From Rhodococcus sp. 14-2470-1b (GTDB lineage Bacteria; Actinomycetota; Actinomycetes; Mycobacteriales; Mycobacteriaceae), in contig NZ_NPFY01000001.1 of assembly GCF_002259415.1 (NCBI RefSeq), positions 124,001 through 188,000 on the forward strand: a stretch of 64,000 bases of DNA, given 5' to 3'. This document shows positions 57,337 to 64,000 of the stretch, piece after piece. The notes beneath the pieces are model-generated. The model searched no databases. It saw only the letters and a list, made by a program, of their open reading frames with translations, and was not told where the DNA came from. Position numbers and translations under genes: made by a program. The stretch's first letter is position 1, and each line of letters opens with the position of its first letter.

Positions 57337-58914
57337 TCAGCTGATCGGTTCGGAGTGCGCCACCCCGTTCGAGGTGGCCTTGTCCTCGTCCAGGTCGTCG
57401 CTTCCTGCCGAATTGTTCTTGCCGTCGAGGTTGTTGAGCAGACCGGTGACGTTCACGCCCGAACTTTCCAGCGTCTCGATCACGCCTGCGATGACCTGCG
57501 GGCTGATGCCGAGCACTGAACCGATGGATCCCTTCGCGCCGTCGGCGCCGCCGATGATCGAGATGCGGTCGATGTCGCCCACCGGCTTCGCTGCTGCCGC
57601 CGTCGCCTCGACGAGCGCAGCCAGCACGTCCGGGAGCGTGAGCAACCGGGCTGCTTGCGGCGTGTAGGAATTGAGCGCCTCGGCGATCTGACGCTTACCA
57701 GCCGCTTCCGCTTCCAGCTTGGCCCGCAGACCGTCGGCCTCTGCTTGCTGCTCGGCGCGCAATGCATCCGCCGCCACCTTGCGGCCTTCTGCCTCTGCTT
57801 CCAGTTTCGCCCGCAGACCGTCGGCGTCTGCCTGCTGCTCGGACCGCACGGCATCTGCGACGAGTTTGCGCGAATCCGCTTGTGCCGCTCCTGACTGACG
57901 CGCCGATTCGGCTTGTGCTTCCGCACGCAGAATTGCAGCTCGACGCTCACCTTCGGCCCTCGCGATCGCGGCCTGACGTTCGGCTTCGGCGGGCGCGATG
58001 ACGTCCGCCTGCAGTGCCGCTTCCGACTGCTGCGAGCGACGCCGTTCCACCTCGGTACGTGCCTCGACCCGTGCGGCTTCGGCCTGTTCCCGCGCAATGC
58101 CGACTGCTTTCGCCGCGGTGGCCTGCGCGAGCGGGCCAGCCTGGTCCGCCTCGGCGTTCTCCGCTTCGGTCTGCGCACGGAGGCGTGCCAACTCGACGTC
58201 ACGACGCTGATTCGCGGTCGCGATGGCCGTGTCGGCTTCGGCCTGCGCCACCGAACCTTCCTGACGTGCCTTGGCCGAACGAATCTGGGCGTCGCGCTCG
58301 GCATCCGCAGTTCCGACCGCTGCGTCACGCTTGACCTCGGCGATACGACGCTGTCCGAGAGATTCGAGATAGCCGTTCTTGTCGGAAATCCCGGCGATCT
58401 TGATGACGTCGACTTCCATGCCGATGCGCGCGAGATCGTTCCCGGCCTCGTCGATGACACTGCGCGCCAACGTGTCACGGTTGGAGTTCAGATCCTCGAC
58501 GGTCATCGTCGCGGTGATACCTCGCAAGCTACCGGCGAGAATGTCGTTGATCTGACGCTGCAGTTCCGTCAGGTCGGACGTCAGGAAGCGTTGCACCGCA
58601 GTCTGAACCGCTTCGTCGGCCGAGCCGATACGCACCAGGCCCACTGCTTCCACGTTGACCGGGACACCGTCGTTGGACAGTGCGTTCTGCAGGTTGATGC
58701 TGATGTTGAACGGTTCCAGGGACATGATGTCCACGCGTTCGATGCCCGGCACCTTGAAGCGGGCACCACCGCGCACCACCTTGGGCTTGCCTCGACCGGT
58801 GAACACCGCGACCTCGTTGGGCGGAACCTTGATGTAGTTCTTGACGTACACCGTCGGCAGCACGACGAAGACGATCAGCGCGACGATCGCCGCGATCACG
58901 ATTGTTGTCAGCAT
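57337..58914 (-). CDS. Flotillin-like membrane microdomain protein
   Basis: A 525-residue SPFH protein: N-terminal hydrophobic anchor (2-24), SPFH/PHB domain (about 30-200) with YIKVPPNEVAVFTGRG, and a long Glu/Ala/Arg-rich flotillin coiled coil (200-430). Within it, a 29-residue unit occurs twice in tandem (EQQADADGLRAKLEAEAEGR and EQQAEADGLRAKLEAEAAGK starts), encoded by an 87-bp repeat at about 57712-57885. Flotillins organise membrane microdomains. The adjacent NfeD-like gene lies upstream in the same direction, the usual partner. Confidence 0.92.
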   Translation of the reverse strand: MLTTIVIAAIVALIVFVVLPTVYVKNYIKVPPNEVAVFTGRGKPKVVRGGARFKVPGIERVDIMSLEPFNISINLQNALSNDGVPVNVEAVGLVRIGSADEAVQTAVQRFLTSDLTELQRQINDILAGSLRGITATMTVEDLNSNRDTLARSVIDEAGNDLARIGMEVDVIKIAGISDKNGYLESLGQRRIAEVKRDAAVGTADAERDAQIRSAKARQEGSVAQAEADTAIATANQRRDVELARLRAQTEAENAEADQAGPLAQATAAKAVGIAREQAEAARVEARTEVERRRSQQSEAALQADVIAPAEAERQAAIARAEGERRAAILRAEAQAESARQSGAAQADSRKLVADAVRSEQQADADGLRAKLEAEAEGRKVAADALRAEQQAEADGLRAKLEAEAAGKRQIAEALNSYTPQAARLLTLPDVLAALVEATAAAAKPVGDIDRISIIGGADGAKGSIGSVLGISPQVIAGVIETLESSGVNVTGLLNNLDGKNNSAGSDDLDEDKATSNGVAHSEPIS

Positions 58915-58975
58915 GTATCAGTTCCCCTCACGAACTCTTTGTAGTCGAAAGCCCCCACCGTGCAGGTCTTTCCGA

Positions 58976-59500
58976 TCATCGACCGTCCACGACGTCGTCG
59001 ACGGCCACGACGTGGAGATAGGTGTCGTCCACATCGGCGATGTAGACGGTGACACCTCGCAGAAGTGCTACCTTGCCCGAACTGACAGCCCGTGCGCCGA
59101 CGCGATTGCCTTCACCGTCCGCGAACGACACCTCGCCCCATCCGTCCGCCGTGACGTCCAGCGTGACGGTGCCGAGCAGCCCGATGTACGACGCTCGCCC
59201 GATGTGCGAATTGTCCTGCTGCCGAATCATGTACGGAACGAACAGCCCTCGCGTCACGATCACGAGACCCGCCGCCACCGCGATGCCGACGAGAGCTGCA
59301 ATCGGATCGGGTAGTTCGGTGAGCGCCGAAATCCATCCTGCCGCGCCGAAACCGAACAGCGCCGTCGCGATCGTCGTCAGCGACAGGAACGGCACACCGT
59401 CGCCGTGACTGTCACCGAGATCCGAGTACTCGCCGACGGTGAACGTTCCGACCAGTCCGACGACGCCCACGACGAAACACACGATGAACACGGTCAACAA
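58976..59500 (-). CDS. NfeD-like membrane protein
   Basis: The roughly 174-residue protein has three to four membrane helices followed by an OB-like C-terminal domain (IGLLGTVTLDVTADGWGEVSF), the arrangement of truncated NfeD proteins that accompany flotillins. The start is uncertain: TTG 59500 has GGAG 8-12 nt upstream, while GTG 59491 is the next choice. A longer frame adds residues coming from an upstream repeat region. It is probably co-transcribed with flotillin. Confidence 0.75.
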   Translation of the reverse strand: MLTVFIVCFVVGVVGLVGTFTVGEYSDLGDSHGDGVPFLSLTTIATALFGFGAAGWISALTELPDPIAALVGIAVAAGLVIVTRGLFVPYMIRQQDNSHIGRASYIGLLGTVTLDVTADGWGEVSFADGEGNRVGARAVSSGKVALLRGVTVYIADVDDTYLHVVAVDDVVDGR

Positions 59501-59611
59501 TTGAAGAACTCCACTCCCCGAGTCGGTCCAACGAATACTAAAGGCAATCGTGCCGTAACGGGGGAATCGGTCTCGTATCGTGACCTGACGGCGAGGGTGG
59601 CCGCACGTGGA

Positions 59612-59671
59612 CACAACACCGCCGTGTGTTCACAACCGTCATGACGGTTGTGAACACACGGCGGTGTTGTG
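59612..59671. repeat. 60-bp perfect palindrome without loop
   Basis: The left arm (59612-59641) and right arm (59642-59671) are exact reverse complements of 30 bp each, centred on CCGTCA/TGACGG, and the match stops after CACAACACC at the outer ends. It could form a cruciform or an extremely stable RNA hairpin and may act as terminator of the 83-residue gene to its right. Such long perfect palindromes are unstable in many hosts, so conservation would be notable. Confidence 0.95.
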
Positions 59672-59723
59672 AGGACGCTGTGTGGTTGGGAGAACGCTGT
59701 GTAGTTGTGAGAACGCTGTGTGG
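59667..59723. repeat. Three 19-bp tandem repeats next to the palindrome
   Basis: The unit TTGTGAGAACGCTGTGTGG occurs three times (59667-59685, 59686-59704, 59705-59723) with two or three substitutions. The first copy shares its TTGTG with the palindrome end. The pair of structures suggests a single inserted or expanded element. Confidence 0.9.
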
Positions 59724-59748
59724 TGGCCGACGTGGCCCGAGTGAGCGG

Positions 59749-60000
59749 TCAGCCGTACTCGGCGACGAGCCGATCGAATTCGTCGCGGTCCACCAGTTGG
59801 GGCTCGCCGATCGCGAAGGCCTGCGCGTACTTGCTGGCCAGGTGGTAATCACGGCCGAGTGGGCCCCGCTCACCGTCCTCGTCGTCGCGTTGAATGCTGG
59901 AACCCGGCGGGACTTCGTTCTGCAGGCCGTTCGTCTTCTCACCGAGACGAGCGTCGAGCTTTGCGGAAATCTTCTGCATGATCTCTTGGTCGTCGGTCAT
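59749..60000 (-). CDS. Small conserved hypothetical protein upstream of lhr
   Basis: An 83-residue acidic protein with a helical N-terminus (MQKISAKLDARLGEK) and HLASKYAQAFAIGEPQLVDR near the end. It lies head to head with lhr, 74 bp apart. No family is recognised. Coherent codon use and a clean start at 60000 support it being a real gene. Confidence 0.7.
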   Translation of the reverse strand: MTDDQEIMQKISAKLDARLGEKTNGLQNEVPPGSSIQRDDEDGERGPLGRDYHLASKYAQAFAIGEPQLVDRDEFDRLVAEYG

Positions 60001-60074
60001 CGGTATCCCGTACCCACGAGACGACGGTCCTACACCTGTGATTGTTTGTCGGTACCTCGGGGCATCATGGTGGG

Positions 60075-63000
60075 ATGGCCGGCAAGAAAACTAACGCGCA
60101 GCAGGTGGACCCGGCGCTGGCCAAGTTCTCTCCCGCCACTCAGGAGTGGTTCACCGGCGCATTCGACGCCCCCACGTCGGCACAGGCTGGTGCATGGGAG
60201 GCCATTTCCAGTGGTCGGCACACTCTGGTCGTCGCTCCCACCGGTTCGGGTAAGACCCTGTCCGCGTTCCTCTGGTCCATCGATCGACTCACGGTCCGTG
60301 AGGTGCCCGCGGAGCGGAAGACGACAGTTCTGTACATCTCGCCGCTCAAAGCGTTGGCGGTCGACGTCGAGAGAAACCTCCGCGCACCACTCGTCGGGGT
60401 GACGCAGACGGCCAAACGACTCGGCCTCGAACCACCGGACATCTCGGTCGGAGTCCGCTCCGGCGACACCAGTCAGGCAGATCGTCGGGCCATGCTGAAG
60501 ACTCCCCCGGACATCTTGATCACGACCCCGGAGTCTTTGTTCCTGATGCTCACCTCCGCGGCCAGGGAATCGCTCGACTCGGTCGAGACGGTCATCGTCG
60601 ACGAGGTCCATGCGGTGGCCGGCAGCAAACGTGGCTCGCACCTCGCACTGTCCCTGGAGCGCCTGGATCTGCTGCTCGGCACACCCGCGCAACGGATCGG
60701 GCTGTCGGCGACGGTGCGACCCCACGAGGAGGTGGGACGGTTCCTCACCGGCGCAGCCCCCATCGAGATCGTTGCTCCCCCGTCACCGAAGACGTTCGAT
60801 CTCACGGTTCAGGTCCCGGTCGAGGACATGACGGAACTGGGTGTCGTGGAGACAGCGGAAGGTGATGCCTCGGCTGCGCCGCAGCACGGATCGATCTGGC
60901 CGCACGTCGAGGAGAAGGTCGTGGACTTGGTTCTCGACCACAAGTCGTGCATCGTGTTCGCCAATTCCCGACGCCTGGCCGAGCGTCTCACCGCTCGTCT
61001 CAACGAGATCTATGCCGAACGTCTCGGCGACGGGGTCGACACCGCCCACGGCCCCGCGTCGCTCATCGGTAGCTCCAGCGACGTGGGCCACGGTGCCGAA
61101 CCACTGCTGGCGCGCGCACATCACGGCAGCGTGAGCAAGGATCAGCGCGCCCTCATCGAGGACGATCTGAAGACCGGACGCCTGCGATGCGTCGTGGCGA
61201 CCAGCAGCCTCGAGCTCGGAATCGACATGGGCGCGGTCGATCTGGTCATCCAGGTCGAAGCACCGCCCTCGGTCGCGAGCGGTCTGCAGCGCGTGGGGCG
61301 TGCAGGCCACCAGGTAGGTGAGATCTCCAAGGGAGTGCTGTTCCCCAAGCACCGAACCGACTTGATTCATTGCGCGGTGACGGTCGAGCGGATGACGACG
61401 GGCAAGATCGAGGCTTTGTTCGTTCCTGCGAATCCGCTGGACATTCTGGCCCAGCAGACGGTGGCAGCGTGCGCGCTCGAGCCCATCGATGCTCACGACT
61501 GGTACGACGCGGTGCGTCGGACCGGGAGCTTCGCAACACTGCCCAGGTCTGCGTACGAGTCGACCCTCGACCTGTTGTCCGGTCGGTACCCGTCGGACGA
61601 GTTCGCCGAACTTCGCCCTCGCCTCGTGTGGGACCGTGACGCGAACACGCTGACGGGCAGGCCGGGTGCACAACGCCTCGCGGTCACTTCCGGTGGCTCC
61701 ATCCCGGACCGTGGGTTGTTCACGGTGTACATGGTGGGTGAAAAAGCCTCGCGTGTCGGCGAACTCGACGAAGAGATGGTGTACGAGTCTCGCGTCGGGG
61801 ACGTGTTCGCGCTCGGCGCGACCAGTTGGCGGATAGAAGAGATCACACATGATCGGGTACTCGTCAGCCCTGCGTACGGTCAACCCGGACGACTGCCGTT
61901 CTGGCACGGCGACGGACTCGGGCGTCCCGCCGAGCTGGGCCGCGCCCTGGGCGAGTTCCTGCGTAGTACGTCCGAGCGAGAAAATCTCGAACAGCGTCTC
62001 GCCGGTGACGGCCTCGACCCCAACGCCGTGACCAATCTCGTTGCATTGCTGGACGATCAGAAGGAAGCGACCGGTCAGTTGCCCACCGACCGAACGATGA
62101 TCGTGGAGCGGTTCCGGGACGAGCTCGGAGACTGGCGTCTGGTGCTGCACTCGACCTACGGGCAGCAAGTGCACGCACCGTGGGCGCTGGCGATCGGAGC
62201 ACGGCTGATCGAGAGATACGGAATCGACGCGGCACCCACTGCGTCCGACGACGGCATCATCGTCCGGCTCCCCGATACCGAGGACACGCCGCCCGGCGCG
62301 GATCTGTTCGTGTTCGAGAAAGACGAGATCGCCGACGTCGTCACCGAGCAGGTCGGTGGATCGGCGCTCTTCGCATCACGCTTCCGCGAATGCGCCGCTC
62401 GTGCACTGTTGCTCCCGCGCCGTAATCCCGGCAAACGCGCACCGCTGTGGCAGCAACGGCAACGGTCGGCGCAACTGCTCGATGTAGCGCGGAAGTACCC
62501 GACGTTCCCCATTCTGCTCGAGACGGTCCGTGAGTGCCTGCAGGACGTCTACGACCTGCCTGCGCTCGAGGACATCCTCGCGCAGATCGGCCGGCGCCAG
62601 ATTCGCATCGTCGAGATCGAGACCCCTACCCCGTCACCGTTCGCGAACTCGTTGCTGTTCAACTACGTCGGCGCGTTCATGTACGAGGGCGACAGCCCCC
62701 TCGCGGAACGCCGTGCCCAAGCTCTGTCGCTCGACTCGACGCTGCTCGCGGAACTGCTCGGACGTGTCGAGCTGCGTGAGCTTCTGGATCAGGCCGTCAT
62801 CGAGACGACGGAACTGGAGCTGCAGCGCCTCGCCGAGGACCGTCATGCCAAGGACATCGAGGGTGTCGCAGACCTCGTCAGGATGCTCGGGCCGCTGACC
62901 ACCGACGAGGTGGCTGCCCGAACGGACGGCGAGGAATCGCCGATGTGGTTGGCGGAGTTGGTCTCCGCCAAGCGCGCCATGGAGGTCACGTTCGCCGGCA

Positions 63001-64000
63001 CGTCCTGGTGGGTGGCTATCGAGGACGCCAGCAGGCTGCGCGATGCACTCGGTGTGCCCCTTCCCATCGGGACGCCCGCAGCGTTCATCGAACCGGTCGA
63101 CGACCCCCTGACCGACCTGGTCAGCCGGTATGCGCGCACCCACGGCCCGTTCTCCGTCGACGACCTCGCCGAGAGGTTCGGCCTTGGAATCGCTGTCGCT
63201 CGAGCATCTCTGGCGGGCCTCGCCGCCGACAAGCGGATCATCGAAGGTGAGTTCCGTCCGGACAGATCAGGGTCGGAGTGGTGCGACGCCGAGGTCCTGC
63301 GTCGCTTGCGTCGGCGATCCCTCGCCGCGGCCCGGCAGGAAGTCGAACCCGTCGCCACCGCCACGCTCGGACGTTTCCTGCCCGCCTGGCAACACGTGCA
63401 GAGCAGGCAGCTGTCCGGCATAGACGGTGTCGCGACGGTCGTCGAACAGTTGGCCGGAGTACCCATTCCCGCGTCGGCGTGGGAGTCGCTGGTCCTGTCG
63501 TCCCGTGTTCGGGACTATTCACCCGCGATGCTCGACGAATTGACCTCGACCGGTGAGGTTCTGTGGTCCGGCCACGGGTCGATCACGTCCAAGGACGGAT
63601 GGGTGTGCCTGCACATGGCGGACACCGCTCCCCTCACCTTGGCCCCTCCTGCGGAATCGGATCTTTCCGAACTGCAGATCTCGGTTCTCGACGCCGTCGC
63701 GGCCGGTGGCGCGTACTTCTTCCGGCAACTCTCCGACACCGTCGGAAGCACGGACGACGACAGTCTGCACGCGGCGCTCTGGGAGTTGGTGTGGGCGGGT
63801 CGAATCGGTAACGACACGTTCGCGCCGCTGCGGGCACTGCTCAACTCGACGACACGAGCAGCCCCGAGCCATCGCTCCCCACGGAGGACCCCACGGTTGC
63901 GGTCGTACCGACGGTTCGAGCGGCCGTCGTTACCGACCCGCACCGGTCCGCCCACTGCGGGCGGCCGGTGGTCCCGCATCCCCGAAATCGAACCCGATGC
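60075..64000 (+). CDS. lhr: ATP-dependent helicase Lhr, 3' partial
   Basis: The first 1308 codons of a large superfamily 2 helicase of about 1500 residues; the frame continues past the window edge. Visible motifs: Walker A APTGSGKT (residues about 54-61), Walker B VDEVHAVAG, motif III SATV, and motif VI QRVGRAGHQ. The long C-terminal part (from about 600) is the Lhr-specific region. Mycobacterial Lhr unwinds RNA:DNA hybrids and is induced by DNA damage. ATG 60075 starts AGKKTNAQQ. It matches Rv3296. Confidence 0.95.
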   Translation, partial: MAGKKTNAQQVDPALAKFSPATQEWFTGAFDAPTSAQAGAWEAISSGRHTLVVAPTGSGKTLSAFLWSIDRLTVREVPAERKTTVLYISPLKALAVDVERNLRAPLVGVTQTAKRLGLEPPDISVGVRSGDTSQADRRAMLKTPPDILITTPESLFLMLTSAARESLDSVETVIVDEVHAVAGSKRGSHLALSLERLDLLLGTPAQRIGLSATVRPHEEVGRFLTGAAPIEIVAPPSPKTFDLTVQVPVEDMTELGVVETAEGDASAAPQHGSIWPHVEEKVVDLVLDHKSCIVFANSRRLAERLTARLNEIYAERLGDGVDTAHGPASLIGSSSDVGHGAEPLLARAHHGSVSKDQRALIEDDLKTGRLRCVVATSSLELGIDMGAVDLVIQVEAPPSVASGLQRVGRAGHQVGEISKGVLFPKHRTDLIHCAVTVERMTTGKIEALFVPANPLDILAQQTVAACALEPIDAHDWYDAVRRTGSFATLPRSAYESTLDLLSGRYPSDEFAELRPRLVWDRDANTLTGRPGAQRLAVTSGGSIPDRGLFTVYMVGEKASRVGELDEEMVYESRVGDVFALGATSWRIEEITHDRVLVSPAYGQPGRLPFWHGDGLGRPAELGRALGEFLRSTSERENLEQRLAGDGLDPNAVTNLVALLDDQKEATGQLPTDRTMIVERFRDELGDWRLVLHSTYGQQVHAPWALAIGARLIERYGIDAAPTASDDGIIVRLPDTEDTPPGADLFVFEKDEIADVVTEQVGGSALFASRFRECAARALLLPRRNPGKRAPLWQQRQRSAQLLDVARKYPTFPILLETVRECLQDVYDLPALEDILAQIGRRQIRIVEIETPTPSPFANSLLFNYVGAFMYEGDSPLAERRAQALSLDSTLLAELLGRVELRELLDQAVIETTELELQRLAEDRHAKDIEGVADLVRMLGPLTTDEVAARTDGEESPMWLAELVSAKRAMEVTFAGTSWWVAIEDASRLRDALGVPLPIGTPAAFIEPVDDPLTDLVSRYARTHGPFSVDDLAERFGLGIAVARASLAGLAADKRIIEGEFRPDRSGSEWCDAEVLRRLRRRSLAAARQEVEPVATATLGRFLPAWQHVQSRQLSGIDGVATVVEQLAGVPIPASAWESLVLSSRVRDYSPAMLDELTSTGEVLWSGHGSITSKDGWVCLHMADTAPLTLAPPAESDLSELQISVLDAVAAGGAYFFRQLSDTVGSTDDDSLHAALWELVWAGRIGNDTFAPLRALLNSTTRAAPSHRSPRRTPRLRSYRRFERPSLPTRTGPPTAGGRWSRIPEIEPD

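Larger units (their letters stand above)
59501..59748. other. Gene-free interval with palindrome and tandem repeats upstream of NfeD gene
   Basis: No gene is supported in these 248 bp. They hold the NfeD/flotillin promoter on the left and, on the right, a 60-bp perfect palindrome and 19-bp tandem repeats. Frames that cross the palindrome read it as coding only by chance. Confidence 0.6.

Noticed and set aside
59626..60402. A 258-codon frame beginning inside the 60-bp palindrome
   Set aside because: It runs antisense to the small protein gene and then out of frame over lhr, whose Walker motifs define the real frame.

Overview
The window is high-GC actinobacterial chromosome, most likely Rhodococcus or a close Nocardiaceae relative. 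It carries whiB2, the coenzyme F420 genes fbiA and fbiB, the arabinogalactan-linker rhamnose genes rmlD and wbbL, and an acyl-CoA carboxylase set of the accD5/accE5/accA3 kind. From the left edge to about 34 kb, and again at lhr, the gene order follows the Mycobacterium tuberculosis Rv3259-Rv3285 and Rv3296 neighbourhood as I remember it, with several insertions. Fifty-four protein genes are called, two of them cut by the window edges. No rRNA, tRNA, CRISPR array, transposase or prophage was seen.

Region 1 (0-19 kb) is conserved core: a zincin-like gene, whiB2, fbiA-fbiB-nudix, the rmlD-wbbL-manC operon, an LCP cell-wall ligase, purK-purE, gtrA, a two-component system, a PH-domain membrane protein, birA, accD5-accE5 and maf. 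Region 2 (19-34 kb) appears to be an accessory lipid locus inside the carboxylase neighbourhood. It holds a flavodoxin, two condensation-fold acyltransferase-like genes flanking a GT1 glycosyltransferase, three PapA-like acyltransferases in tandem, the conserved sseA-sufE pair, a fourth PapA-like gene, then accA3. No polyketide synthase is present. An acylated glycolipid pathway fed by the carboxylase is a reasonable inference.

Region 3 (34-47 kb) has a DUF1707 protein, a HAD hydrolase and nhaA behind a structured leader. A nearly complete purine-to-allantoin pathway follows: a MocA-like nucleotidyltransferase, a urate/xanthine permease fused to an OHCU-decarboxylase-like domain, a separate OHCU decarboxylase, HIU hydrolase and urate oxidase. 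A PucR regulator lies divergent from a two-gene xanthine dehydrogenase whose iron-sulfur and molybdenum subunits are fused. The permease fusion, with Tyr at the usual catalytic His position, is the most unusual protein in the window.

Region 4 (46-64 kb) holds an Lrp/AsnC-membrane protein pair, acyl-CoA dehydrogenases, a CPBP protease with an SDR-like partner, and a divergent module of acyl-CoA dehydrogenase versus alpha-oxoamine synthase plus an epimerase joined to a truncated hydrolase-like tail. After these come a DUF1992 protein, a secreted protein, a flotillin/NfeD pair, a 60-bp perfect palindrome followed by tandem repeats, a small conserved protein and the start of lhr.

Many neighbouring genes overlap by 1-4 nt (GTGA, ATGA, TGATG), which indicates translational coupling. 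GTG starts are common, so several starts were chosen from Shine-Dalgarno position, overlap with the previous stop, or alignment with a paralogue.
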